Below are positions 1 to 6,465 of a stretch of DNA of 14,206 nucleotides, in pieces. Below the pieces are notes generated by a model. It did no database searches, was not told the origin of the DNA, and saw only the letters and a program-made list of their open reading frames with translations. Source of the DNA: Actinomycetota bacterium (GTDB taxonomy: Bacteria; Actinomycetota; Thermoleophilia; UBA2241); contig PLTW01000170.1 of NCBI GenBank assembly GCA_003164655.1, forward strand, positions 1 to 14,206, read 5' to 3'. Each line of letters starts with the position of its first letter. Position 1 is the first letter of the stretch. The position numbers were made by a program, and so were the translations under genes.

Positions 1-111
1 GCGCGCGGCCCCCCGGCGAGGACGGCGCGCGCATTGGCGATCCCCATCGTCCTGACCGCCGCAGCCACGCGCGGCGCCGCCGCACGCGCCGCGCCCGGGC
101 GACGGCCCATC

Positions 112-705
112 GTGACCGCCGCCGGACGCATCGCGGCGCGACCCACCTTGCGGGACGAGACGGGCGTTGCGGCCGGGTCGCAGGAAACGTTGCCGGCCGT
201 CAACCGCCTCTACGTCGTGGCGGCCTGGGTGCCGCGGCGCGAGACGATCGTCGTCGGCGCGCTCGGTCCGGTCACCTTCGCGCGCGGCTGGCACGCCTAC
301 GTGGGCAGCGCGCGACGCGGGCGGGACGCCCGCGTCGCGCGCCACATGCGCGCCGGCAAGCCCCTGCGCTGGCACGCCGATTACCTCTTCGCCCGGCACC
401 CGGCCGTTCGTGCCTGGCTGCTCGATACGCCGCTTTCCGAGTGCGAGCTGGCCGCGTGGTTGCGCGCGGCTAGCTCGCCGGGCCTCGGCGACGTGCCCGG
501 CGGGCCGGCCGCGACCAGCGCCTCTCCGGCCGCGACTGCCGCGCGCTTCGGGGCTTCGGACTGCGACTGTCCGGGTCACCTGCTGCACGCCTCTCGTCTG
601 GATGTGCTGCCGGCGACCCTCGCCGACGTCTTGTCCCGCGGCGGCGGGCTGCAGCCGTGCCCCACCGCGATCTCGGCGGCGGTCGCGCAACGAGGTCCGT
701 CGTGA
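112..705 (+). CDS. DUF123 domain protein (GIY-YIG-like nuclease fold)
   Basis: The C-terminal two thirds match the DUF123 family, a small domain related to GIY-YIG nucleases that is often fused to or found near endonuclease III. Its biochemical role is not settled. Visible signatures, in order, are RLYVVAAWV (strand 1), GWHAYVGSARRG (the Y-x-G-S core), ARVARHMRAGKPLRWHADYL (the RH...K..WH.DYL block), a Glu-Cys pair in LSECELA, and the terminal FGASDCDCPGHLLH with paired cysteines and histidine. The domain begins near base 193, so much of the N-terminus is extra and Ala/Arg-rich. The start is uncertain: the frame is open to the left window edge, GTG at 112 and TTG at 148 or 190 are all possible, and none has a strong ribosome-binding site. 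TTG 190 would give a family-length protein. The family call is firm; the 5' end is not. Confidence 0.8.
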   Translation: MTAAGRIAARPTLRDETGVAAGSQETLPAVNRLYVVAAWVPRRETIVVGALGPVTFARGWHAYVGSARRGRDARVARHMRAGKPLRWHADYLFARHPAVRAWLLDTPLSECELAAWLRAASSPGLGDVPGGPAATSASPAATAARFGASDCDCPGHLLHASRLDVLPATLADVLSRGGGLQPCPTAISAAVAQRGPS

Positions 706-718
706 GCGCCGCCACATC

Positions 719-940
719 GTGAGCGCGGTCACGCTGTACGGCGTCGTGGCGGTGACGTTCATGATGCTCATGTATGCGCTCGAAAAGCGCGGACCCGGCT
801 TCATCGCCGCCTTCGCCGTGGGCTGCCTGCTGTCGAGCGCCTACGGGTTTCTCTCTGGAGCCTGGCCGTTCGGCGTGGTCGAAGCGGTCTGGGCGGTCGT
901 CGCCGTACGCCGCTACCTGAGCGTTCGCACAGCGCCCTGA
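719..940 (+). CDS. small membrane protein, unnamed
   Basis: This is a 73-residue protein starting at GTG 719, 13 bases after the DUF123 stop. Two or three hydrophobic segments are visible: about residues 3-19 (rich in V, F, M), 27-45, and 50-66 around WPFGVVEAVWAVVAV. A short ALEKRGPG turn separates the first two. The pattern of a hydrophobic N-terminus, a central glycine-rich AYGFLSGAWPFG turn and a basic C-terminus looks like a genuine small inner-membrane protein rather than a shadow frame, and no longer ORF competes in this stretch. I do not recognise a named family and infer no function. No clear ribosome-binding site precedes the start, so coupling to the upstream gene is likely. It converges with the minus-strand operon that ends at 987. 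Confidence 0.65.
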   Translation: MSAVTLYGVVAVTFMMLMYALEKRGPGFIAAFAVGCLLSSAYGFLSGAWPFGVVEAVWAVVAVRRYLSVRTAP

Positions 941-942
941 CG

Positions 943-960
943 GCGCGGCAGGAGCCGCGC
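943..960. terminator. possible bidirectional terminator hairpin
   Basis: A perfect 7-bp stem GCGCGGC / GCCGCGC with a 4-base AGGA loop starts two bases after the stop of the small membrane protein. It lies between two convergent genes (stops at 940 and 987). It has no U-tract on either side, so it is not a textbook intrinsic terminator. In GC-rich actinobacteria U-less hairpins are common at such positions. Confidence 0.4.
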
Positions 961-986
961 GGCCCGCCGACGGCCGCCACGCCGTT

Positions 987-2330
987 CTAGCGCGCCTTCT
1001 CCCACTTCTGCAGGTAGGCGACCTCGGCCAGCGTCTTGCCGGCGTCGATCTCGCCGCGCAGGCGGTTCTCCTTCTCGAGCACGTCCATGGCGCGGTTGGC
1101 GAGCTCGACGGCCTGCGCCCGGGGCAGCACGATCACGCCGTCGTCGTCGCCTACCACCCAGTCGCCGGGTTCGACCGTCTGGCCGGCGATCGACACGGGC
1201 ACGTTGATCTCGCCGAAGCCCTTGGGCTCGCCGGCGTTGGCGCTCACGAGGCTCGAGAACGCCGGAAAGCCGATGCGGGCGATCTCGGGCGTGTCGCGGA
1301 TGGCGCCCCACACGACGAGCCCGGCCAGGCCCTTGACCTTGGCGCTGTGGGTGGCGAGCTCGCCCCAGATCGCCGGGTAGCTGTTGAAGGCGTCGATCAC
1401 CAGGACGTCGCCGGGCCGGCACTCGTCGATCGCCTCGACCGGTTTGGCCCAGTCGCCGGGGTAGGTGCGCACGGTCACCGCCGGGCCGCACATGTGCGAG
1501 CCCGGCAGCAGCGGCTTGATGCCGTGCAGGCTGGGCTGGCGGTGCCAGGCGTCGGAGATGTTGGCCGTCGAGACCTGCTCGAGGACGCCGCGGATGTCGT
1601 CCTGCCCGGCGCGCTTGTAGAGGGTCGTGGCGATGGCGACGCCCTCGTCGACGGCGCGCCGGATCTCGGCGGCGGCGGCCGTGGCGTCGGTGGCCTTGAT
1701 GATGGCGCCGCCGACCACCACGACGGCCGCGCCGGCGGCTACGGCCGCCGCGGCGGTCTCCGAGTTGATGCCGCCCGCCGCGCTCACCGGGATCGATACG
1801 GCCTCGGCCACGGCGCGCAGCGTGGCAAACGGCGCCTCGCCGCGCATCTGCTGGTCGATGGCGGTGTGGATGCCGACGTAGTCGGCGCCCCACGCCTCGG
1901 CCTGCCGCGCCCGGGCGACCGGGTCGGCAACCTCGATCATGTCGACGATCAGCTTGCAGCCGTAGTTGTGGGCGGCTTCGATGCACTCCTTGATGGTCGA
2001 CTCGCTGGCCGCGCCCAGCACGCCGACCAGGCCGGCCCCGGCCTTGGCCGCGTACTCGACCTCGATGCGGCCGGCATCCATGGTCTTCAAGTCGGCGAAG
2101 ATGAGCTTGTCGGGAAACGCCGCCTGCAACTCGCGCACGGCGTTCAGGCCCTCGGCCTTGATCAGCGGCGTGCCCGCCTCGACCCAGTCGACGCCGCCGG
2201 CCACGGCCTCGCGCGCCACCTCGACGGCGCGCGGCAGGTCGACGAAGTCCAGCGCCACCTGCACGACGACGCGGGGCGCCTGGGGGTCGCGGCCGGTGCT
2301 GCCTGCCACGTCGCCCGACCGGCCGCTCAT
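987..2330 (-). CDS. fused 3-hexulose-6-phosphate synthase-like / RraA-like protein
   Basis: This is a 447-residue two-domain protein. Residues about 20-230 are an OMP-decarboxylase-superfamily barrel of the hexulose-6-phosphate synthase type: VQVALDFVD (24-31), FADLKTMDAG (78-87, the D-x-K-x-x-D catalytic set), GIHTAIDQQ (153-161) and SAAGGI (183-188). HPS interconverts hexulose-6-phosphate with ribulose 5-phosphate plus formaldehyde. Residues about 245-430 are an RraA-like domain: ANISDAW (256-262), LPGSHMCGPAVTV (275-287), WGELA (322-326), GAIRDTPE (342-349) with the Arg-Asp and following acidic residue of RraA-fold pyruvate aldolases, and GDWVVGDDDGVIVLP (389-403). Such fusions are known, mainly in archaea, annotated as HPS/ribonuclease regulator. 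A true RNase E regulator role is unlikely; an aldolase or decarboxylase activity is more plausible. The ATG at 2330 overlaps the yjbQ stop by 4 bases (ATGA). No hexuloisomerase gene is present in the window. Confidence 0.85.
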   Translation of the reverse strand: MSGRSGDVAGSTGRDPQAPRVVVQVALDFVDLPRAVEVAREAVAGGVDWVEAGTPLIKAEGLNAVRELQAAFPDKLIFADLKTMDAGRIEVEYAAKAGAGLVGVLGAASESTIKECIEAAHNYGCKLIVDMIEVADPVARARQAEAWGADYVGIHTAIDQQMRGEAPFATLRAVAEAVSIPVSAAGGINSETAAAAVAAGAAVVVVGGAIIKATDATAAAAEIRRAVDEGVAIATTLYKRAGQDDIRGVLEQVSTANISDAWHRQPSLHGIKPLLPGSHMCGPAVTVRTYPGDWAKPVEAIDECRPGDVLVIDAFNSYPAIWGELATHSAKVKGLAGLVVWGAIRDTPEIARIGFPAFSSLVSANAGEPKGFGEINVPVSIAGQTVEPGDWVVGDDDGVIVLPRAQAVELANRAMDVLEKENRLRGEIDAGKTLAEVAYLQKWEKAR

Positions 2331-2800
2331 ACGCCCATCACCTGGACGATCAGCCGGCGTTCGCGGGGCCGGGTGTCGAAGTCGCAGAAGACGATGGTCT
2401 GGTAGCGGCCCAGCGTGAGGGCGCCGTCGACGAACGGCACGGTGAGCGACGGGCCGATCAGGCCGGCGCGCACGTGCGAGTGGCCGTTGCCGTCTTTCAG
2501 GTTGTCGTTGTGGGCGTAGTGGCGGCTGGGTGGAGTGATCTGGTCGAGCGTCACCTGGACGTCGTGCACGACGCCGGGCTCGAACTCGAGGGTCGTGACC
2601 GCCCCGGTCGCGCCCGGTACGAAGATCGTCACGGTGCCATCGCGCAAGCCCGTCCGGCGGACGGCCTCGGCCACGTCGTCGGTGATCTTGACGATGTCGG
2701 CGTCGCCGCGGCTCGAGAGCTCGATCGTGCCGGTCACGACGCGCATGAGCCCTTCGCGCGCCGCCGCCTTGTGCTGTCCGTTGATCATCACTGTAGCCAC
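2327..2800 (-). CDS. yjbQ: YjbQ / UPF0047 family protein
   Basis: The protein has 157 residues from GTG 2800. It carries the whole UPF0047 signature: VTGTIELSSRG near residue 22, ITDDV (39-43), GLRDGTVTIFVPGATGAVTT (51-70), LEFEPG (71-76), HNDNLKDGNGHSHVRAGLIG (97-116) with the conserved His/Asp/Asn set, and VPFVDGALTLGRYQ (121-134). E. coli YjbQ has a weak thiamine-phosphate-synthase activity, and the family is annotated that way, but the physiological role is uncertain. The family normally begins near M19 (ATG 2746, preceded by GAAGGG), so the first 18 residues are extra. I chose GTG 2800 because a perfect AGGAGG lies 10 bases upstream. It follows panC by 5 bases and overlaps the next gene by 4, so it is part of one transcript. 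Confidence 0.88.
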   Translation of the reverse strand: MATVMINGQHKAAAREGLMRVVTGTIELSSRGDADIVKITDDVAEAVRRTGLRDGTVTIFVPGATGAVTTLEFEPGVVHDVQVTLDQITPPSRHYAHNDNLKDGNGHSHVRAGLIGPSLTVPFVDGALTLGRYQTIVFCDFDTRPRERRLIVQVMGV

Positions 2801-2805
2801 GTCTT

Positions 2806-3795
2806 TCAGTCCTCCTGGTCCGATGCCGGCCCGCCGTGCGGGTCCGGCTCATGCGGTGTGGTGGTTTGTCGGAATGCCGCGGCGCCGACTGCAACGTTGT
2901 CGAGCAGCCGGGTCTCGCCCAGCCGGGCGGCGGCGATGATGAGATTGTCGGGCCGCACGTCGTCGGGTTGGAGGTCGCCGACCGCCGCGAAGGTGTCGGG
3001 GTCGACCACGGCGACGTAGTCGACCGAGAACCGCGGCCGGCGCCGGCCGTGGGGGCCGTCGGCGTCGGCGACGTGCGGTGAAAAGCCGACGACGAGCCGG
3101 GTGGTGACCTCGGCGACGATCGCCCGCGCGCCGTCGCCCGCGACGGCCCGCCCGGCGAGCAGCGCCCGGTGGAGCTCGGCCGCCTTGGCGCGCTCGTCGG
3201 CCGTGAGGTAGGCGTTGCGCGAGCTCATGGCGAGGCCGTCGGGCTCGCGCACCGTCTCGACGGCGACGATCTCGACCGGCAGGTCGAGATCTGTCGCCAG
3301 GCGCCGGATCACGGCGAGCTGCTGGGCGTCCTTGCGGCCGAAGTAGGCGCGGTCGGGGGCGACGATCGTCAGCAGCTTGGTCACGATCGTCGCCACGCCG
3401 TCGAGGTGGCCGGGCCGCTCCGCGGCTTCGTAGCGGGTGGCCAGCGAGCCGTCGACGTGCACGGTCGTGGCGGCCTCGGGCCGGTACATCTCGGCGACCG
3501 GCGGGGCGAAGACCAGGGCGCCGCCGGCGGCGGCCGCCAGCGCGACATCACGGGCCTCGTCGCGCGGGTAGCGCGCCAGGTCGTCGCCGGGGCCGAATTG
3601 CGTGGGGTTCACGAAGATCGACACGACGACGCTCGCGCACTCCCGGGCTGCCGCTGCCAGCAGGGCCAGGTGGCCGTCGTGCAGGGCTCCCATGGTCGGC
3701 ACCAGACCGAGCGGGCGCGGCAGCGTCGCCAGCGCCTCGCGGGTCGCGGCGACCGTGCGGGTGACGGCCGCGACACTTTGGCCGGCGCGGTTCAC
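2806..3795 (-). CDS. panC: pantothenate synthetase (pantoate-beta-alanine ligase)
   Basis: PanC condenses pantoate and beta-alanine with ATP, via a pantoyl-adenylate, to make pantothenate for CoA synthesis in the cytoplasm. All family landmarks are present in a 329-residue product: PTMGALHDGH (33-42, the HxGH-type nucleotide site), FVNPTQF (61-67), RPGHLDGVATIVTKL (127-141), YFGRKDAQQLAVIRR (151-165) and MSSRN (190-194, the KMSKS equivalent). It is longer than the usual 280 or so: about 18 extra residues near 236-254, just before the FSVDYVAVVDPDT strand, and a polar, Pro/His/Asp-rich tail after 308. The start is GTG 3795 because GGGAG sits 5 bases upstream and conserved sequence begins shortly after; the open frame runs further up but overlaps the upstream gene. 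A 37-base gap separates it from the DUF2520 gene. Confidence 0.95.
   Translation of the reverse strand: MNRAGQSVAAVTRTVAATREALATLPRPLGLVPTMGALHDGHLALLAAAARECASVVVSIFVNPTQFGPGDDLARYPRDEARDVALAAAAGGALVFAPPVAEMYRPEAATTVHVDGSLATRYEAAERPGHLDGVATIVTKLLTIVAPDRAYFGRKDAQQLAVIRRLATDLDLPVEIVAVETVREPDGLAMSSRNAYLTADERAKAAELHRALLAGRAVAGDGARAIVAEVTTRLVVGFSPHVADADGPHGRRRPRFSVDYVAVVDPDTFAAVGDLQPDDVRPDNLIIAAARLGETRLLDNVAVGAAAFRQTTTPHEPDPHGGPASDQED
2811..2816 (-). promoter_or_regulatory. ribosome-binding site for the yjbQ-family gene
   Basis: AGGAGG on the minus strand lies inside the last codons of panC, 10 bases before GTG 2800. It decides the start in favour of GTG 2800 over the ATG at 2746, although spacing is at the long end. 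Confidence 0.55.
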
Positions 3796-3832
3796 GACAG
3801 TCTCCCGGCGAGCGCGCCGGGCGCCGCGGCGC

Positions 3833-4729
3833 TCACCGACGGTCCTCTTGGCGCTCGAGCAGCTCACGCAGCGCGCGGACGGAGTCGTCGTCGAGCCGCG
3901 GCGCCGCGAGATGCAGCGCCTGGAGCGACAGGGAGCGGTAGGTGTCGGCGTAGCGCGGCGCCTGCCCGGCGAGCAGCTCGAGGTGAGCCCGCACGGTGCC
4001 CACGTCGCCGCGCGCCACGGGGCCGGTCAGCGCCTGGGACGGTCCGTGGGCGGCCATGTTCGCGGCGGTGGTGGCCACGAGCGGTTCGAGCAGGCGGGCG
4101 GCGGCGGCGGGCGGCAAGCCCGCCGCCGCCGCCATCAGTTCGCCGGCCTCGCTCTGCAGGGCCACGAAGAGGTTGCTCGCGGTCGCGGCGGCCAGGTGGT
4201 AGAGGGGCTTGGCCTCGTCGGCCAGCGCAAATGGCCGGCAGCCGAGGCGTTCGGCGAGCCAGCGACCGAGCTCGGTGTCGGCCGGCGTGTCGCCGGTGAC
4301 GGCCATCGGCACGTTGCGCAGCGCGTCGGCGTCGCCGGGCGCGGCGAAGCTCTGCAGGGGGTGCAGCGACAGGATGCCGGCCGCCAGACCGCGCAGCGGC
4401 GCCAGCAGATCGAGCGAGCCGAGACCGCTGGAGTGGATGGCGGCGACGGGCCGCTCGAGCGTCGCGGCGCGCGCCGCGAGCGCCGTGGCGATCTCGTGGG
4501 CGACCGCCTCGATGCCGTCGTCGGGCACGGTGATCCAGAAGACGTCGGCCAGCGCGACGGCGTCGGTCAGGGACAGGCGCGGCGGAGCGGCCGCCGGGTC
4601 GAGATGGGCGGCCGGCGAGGGGACCACCGCGGGCACGGCGATGCCGGCCTGCCTGAGGGACGCGACGAGCGTCAGACCCAGACGGCCTGGTCCGATCACA
4701 CATACGCGCAGCGCTTCGCGTGGTAGCAA
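3833..4729 (-). CDS. Rossmann-fold / DUF2520 protein, candidate ketopantoate reductase
   Basis: The 298-residue protein has an N-terminal NAD(P)-binding Rossmann domain with LRVCVIGPGRLGLTL (residues 7-21, GxGxxG type) and VFWITVPDDGI (the strand-4 VPD motif). A C-terminal helical DUF2520 domain carries LSLHPLQSF and YHLAAATASNLFVAL. The fold resembles 3-hydroxyacid and ketopantoate reductases. The gene directly upstream of panC suggests it reduces ketopantoate to pantoate; an alternative ketopantoate reductase called PanG is known in Francisella, and whether this protein belongs with it needs a comparison. The start is TTG 4729, chosen because AGGAG lies 8 bases upstream and the Rossmann strand begins at residue 7. 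Reading the frame further up would put the 44-bp palindrome inside the gene and add a low-complexity leader. It is the first gene of the four-gene minus-strand operon. Confidence 0.85.
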   Translation of the reverse strand: MLPREALRVCVIGPGRLGLTLVASLRQAGIAVPAVVPSPAAHLDPAAAPPRLSLTDAVALADVFWITVPDDGIEAVAHEIATALAARAATLERPVAAIHSSGLGSLDLLAPLRGLAAGILSLHPLQSFAAPGDADALRNVPMAVTGDTPADTELGRWLAERLGCRPFALADEAKPLYHLAAATASNLFVALQSEAGELMAAAAGLPPAAAARLLEPLVATTAANMAAHGPSQALTGPVARGDVGTVRAHLELLAGQAPRYADTYRSLSLQALHLAAPRLDDDSVRALRELLERQEDRR

Positions 4730-4847
4730 GGCGTCGGCTCCTGGGCTGCAGTCCGCCCGTGGCGAGCGGTACCGCGCCGGCCTTCGTCCCGGCGCACTTT
4801 CCGTCGTGCGGTCGCCCTCGTCTTTGGCCCCTGGGGCTCGAAGCGAG

Positions 4848-4891
4848 GACCTTGAACAATTGGCCCAGATCTGGGCCAATTGTTCAAGGTC
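4848..4891. repeat. perfect 44-bp palindrome between divergent genes
   Basis: Both 22-base arms match exactly and there is no spacer; symmetry breaks at 4847/4892. The core is GGCCCAGATCTGGGCC (4862-4877), flanked by AATT and by TTGAAC / GTTCAA. It is noticeably more A/T-rich than its surroundings. The position between two divergent transcription units fits an operator or dimer-binding site. In RNA it would form a 22-bp hairpin but has no U-tract. A dispersed genomic palindrome (REP-like) is the main alternative. Confidence 0.7.
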
Positions 4892-5062
4892 AAGTGTAGG
4901 GGCACCCGGCCGCCACGGTCAATTCTGCCGGAGGGACCGGGTGGACAAACCCCGCAGCCCGCGCTGGACGGCGCCGTCGGGCCGACACGTCCGGCAGGCG
5001 CGACTCGAGTTCACGTCGCCGCTCCACCCTCGAGAACCGCCGTCGCCGGCGCAGCCCGGTGG

Positions 5063-5068
5063 TACACT
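5063..5068 (+). promoter_or_regulatory. -10 box of fmdB, leaderless geometry
   Basis: TACACT (TAnnnT type) ends 6 bases before the ATG at 5075. Transcription starting 6-7 bases downstream of the -10 would begin at or next to the A of the start codon. No Shine-Dalgarno sequence precedes the ATG. No -35 is evident, which is common in actinobacterial promoters of this type. Confidence 0.5.
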
Positions 5069-5074
5069 GGTGTC

Positions 5075-5293
5075 ATGCCTATCTACGAGTTCATCTGCGA
5101 GCGTTGCGAGCTGCGCTTCGAGGAGCTCATGCGCAACGGCGACAAGCCGCGCTGCCCCGGGTGCTCGACCAACGACGTGCGCCGCCTGCTGTCCAGCTTT
5201 GCCGTTCACTCCCAGTCGGCCAACCTCGGCGGCGGCGGCGCCAGCAAGAGCTGCTCGTCGTGCGCGGGCTCATCCTGTGCCAGCTGCCACTGA
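5075..5293 (+). CDS. FmdB-family zinc-ribbon protein
   Basis: This is a 72-residue protein of the FmdB putative regulatory family. It begins MPIYEFICERCELRFEEL, typical of the family, with C8-x2-C11 and C27-x2-C30 forming a zinc ribbon, followed by a linker and a Gly/Ser/Cys-rich tail ending CSSCAGSSCASCH, also typical. Members are small zinc-binding proteins named after a regulator of formamidase genes; their true function is mostly unknown. The start is set by the conserved MPIYEF sequence and a -10 box placed for leaderless transcription. The 3' end overlaps the proposed start of the uracil-DNA glycosylase gene by 17 bases, suggesting translational coupling. It opens the plus-strand cluster that runs to tsaD. 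Confidence 0.9.
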   Translation: MPIYEFICERCELRFEELMRNGDKPRCPGCSTNDVRRLLSSFAVHSQSANLGGGGASKSCSSCAGSSCASCH

Positions 5294-5969
5294 CGATCCG
5301 GTCGTAGCTGAGCTGGAGCGGCTTCGGCGCGAGGCCGACGCCTGCCAGAGGTGCCCGCTCGCGGCCACCCGCACCCGCGTCGTGTTCGGCGAGGGCGACC
5401 CGCACAGCGACCTCATGTTCGTCGGCGAGGCGCCCGGCTACCACGAAGACCAGCAGGGCCGGCCGTTCGTCGGCCAGGCGGGTAAGCTGCTCGAGCAGCT
5501 GCTCGGCACCATCGGCCTCACGCGCGAGCAGGTCTACATCGCCAACGTGCTCAAGAGCCGGCCGCCCGACAACCGTGACCCCAGACCCGACGAGATCGAG
5601 GCCTGCCGGCCCTACCTGCTGCGCCAGGTCGAGCTCATCGCGCCGCGCGTCGTGTGCACCCTGGGCAACTTTGCGACCAAGCTCCTGTCGGGTGCCCAGA
5701 CGGGCATCACGCGCGTGCACGGCAGCCCGCAGCGCACCAGCATCGGCACTCGCGAGCTCTACCTGTACCCGATCTTCCATCCGGCGGCGGCGCTGTACAC
5801 GCCGGCCATGCTCGACACGCTCAAGCAGGACTTTCTGCGGCTTCCCGAGGTACTGGGGCTGCCGCTCGGCGCTGATCCGGTCGCGGTCGACGACGTCGCC
5901 CCCGCGGCTCGCCCGGTCATGCCGCAGCCGCCGTTCGGCGGGCCGGCCGAACAGCTCGGCCTTTTCTGA
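5277..5969 (+). CDS. uracil-DNA glycosylase, family 4 (4Fe-4S)
   Basis: This enzyme removes uracil from DNA as the first step of base excision repair. The 230-residue product shows the family 4 pattern: C23-x2-C26 (ACQRCPLA), VVFGEGDP (35-42), the active-site motif GEAPGYHEDQQGRPFVGQAG (50-69), YIANVLKSRPPDNRDP (87-102), the other two cluster cysteines C110 (EACRPYL) and C127 (VVCTLG), and the second catalytic motif in IFHPAAALY with H168. The four cysteines would hold a [4Fe-4S] cluster. The tail after about residue 192 is Pro/Ala-rich and ends GPAEQLGLF; such tails occur in this group. GTG 5277, inside fmdB, is the only reasonable start before the CxxC; the frame above it is low-complexity. 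No strong ribosome-binding site is seen, which fits coupling to fmdB. tsaE follows after 4 bases. Confidence 0.92.
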   Translation: MPAATDDPVVAELERLRREADACQRCPLAATRTRVVFGEGDPHSDLMFVGEAPGYHEDQQGRPFVGQAGKLLEQLLGTIGLTREQVYIANVLKSRPPDNRDPRPDEIEACRPYLLRQVELIAPRVVCTLGNFATKLLSGAQTGITRVHGSPQRTSIGTRELYLYPIFHPAAALYTPAMLDTLKQDFLRLPEVLGLPLGADPVAVDDVAPAARPVMPQPPFGGPAEQLGLF

Positions 5970-5973
5970 GGGC

Positions 5974-6465
5974 ATGCTCACGGCGACGCTCACCTCGCCG
6001 GAGGCGACCGGCGCCTTCGCGCGGCTGCTCGCCGCCAGACTCGCGGCGCCCGCCCTCGTGACACTGCGCGGCGAGCTGGGCACGGGCAAGACCACGCTGG
6101 TGCGCGACCTTCTGCGCACGCTCGGCGTCGAAGGCGTGGTGGCCAGCCCGTCGTTTACCCTGGCGCAGAGCTACGACGGTCACGGCGGCCTGCGCCTTCA
6201 CCACGTCGACCTCTACCGCCTGGGGCCGGGCGCCGACGCCGCCCTGTTTGCCTGGGAGGACTATCTCGACGGCGCCTCGCTTACCTTCGTGGAGTGGCCC
6301 GAGGCGGGCGCGGCGGAGCTGCCGCCCGCCGACATCGACGTGGTGCTGCGCCACCGCACGCCGCTGAGTCGCGATCTCGAGCTGCGCGCCGCGCCGGCCA
6401 TCGAGAAGACGCTCGCCGACGCCATGATCGCCGCCGGCATCGACGACGTCGCGGCGACGGCGTGA
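5974..6465 (+). CDS. tsaE: tRNA t6A37 biosynthesis ATPase TsaE
   Basis: TsaE is the small ATPase that works with TsaB-TsaD in turning threonylcarbamoyl-AMP into t6A at position 37 of ANN-decoding tRNAs. The 163-residue product has the P-loop GELGTGKTT (33-41), ASPSFTL (57-63, switch region), HHVDLYRL (76-83) and FVEWPE (105-110), all in family order and spacing. The C-terminal 30 or so residues are variable. ATG 5974 is the first start after the glycosylase stop; GAGGG overlaps that stop but lies very close to the ATG, so translation is probably coupled. The stop overlaps the tsaB start by 4 bases (GTGA). Confidence 0.95.
   Translation: MLTATLTSPEATGAFARLLAARLAAPALVTLRGELGTGKTTLVRDLLRTLGVEGVVASPSFTLAQSYDGHGGLRLHHVDLYRLGPGADAALFAWEDYLDGASLTFVEWPEAGAAELPPADIDVVLRHRTPLSRDLELRAAPAIEKTLADAMIAAGIDDVAATA

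Larger units (their letters stand above)
4730..5074. other. divergent intergenic region, about 345 bases
   Basis: This stretch separates the start of the DUF2520-panC operon (leftwards) from fmdB (rightwards), so it should hold both promoters. It contains the AGGAG of the DUF2520 gene (4738-4742), the 44-bp palindrome at 4848-4891, and the fmdB -10 box at 5063-5068. Open frames crossing it are low-complexity shadows. I see no convincing -35/-10 pair for the leftward operon, although TTGACC and TTGAAC hexamers occur on the minus strand at 4893-4882, overlapping the palindrome. Confidence 0.6.

Noticed and set aside
1..131. Possible minus-strand gene start (ATG at 131, open to the left edge, weak AAGGTGG upstream)
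   Set aside because: The translation is an Ala/Arg-rich low-complexity string with no recognisable motif and it overlaps the DUF123 frame. The window edge prevents a decision.
2331..2894. Upstream extension of the HPS-RraA frame through the yjbQ-family gene
   Set aside because: The extension is Arg/His-rich low complexity and overlaps a conserved gene in another frame; the ATGA overlap at 2327-2330 gives the natural start.
4730..4879. N-terminal extension of the DUF2520 protein to an ATG inside the palindrome
   Set aside because: The added 50 residues are unlike the family, and a TTG with AGGAG 8 bases upstream lies directly before the Rossmann strand.
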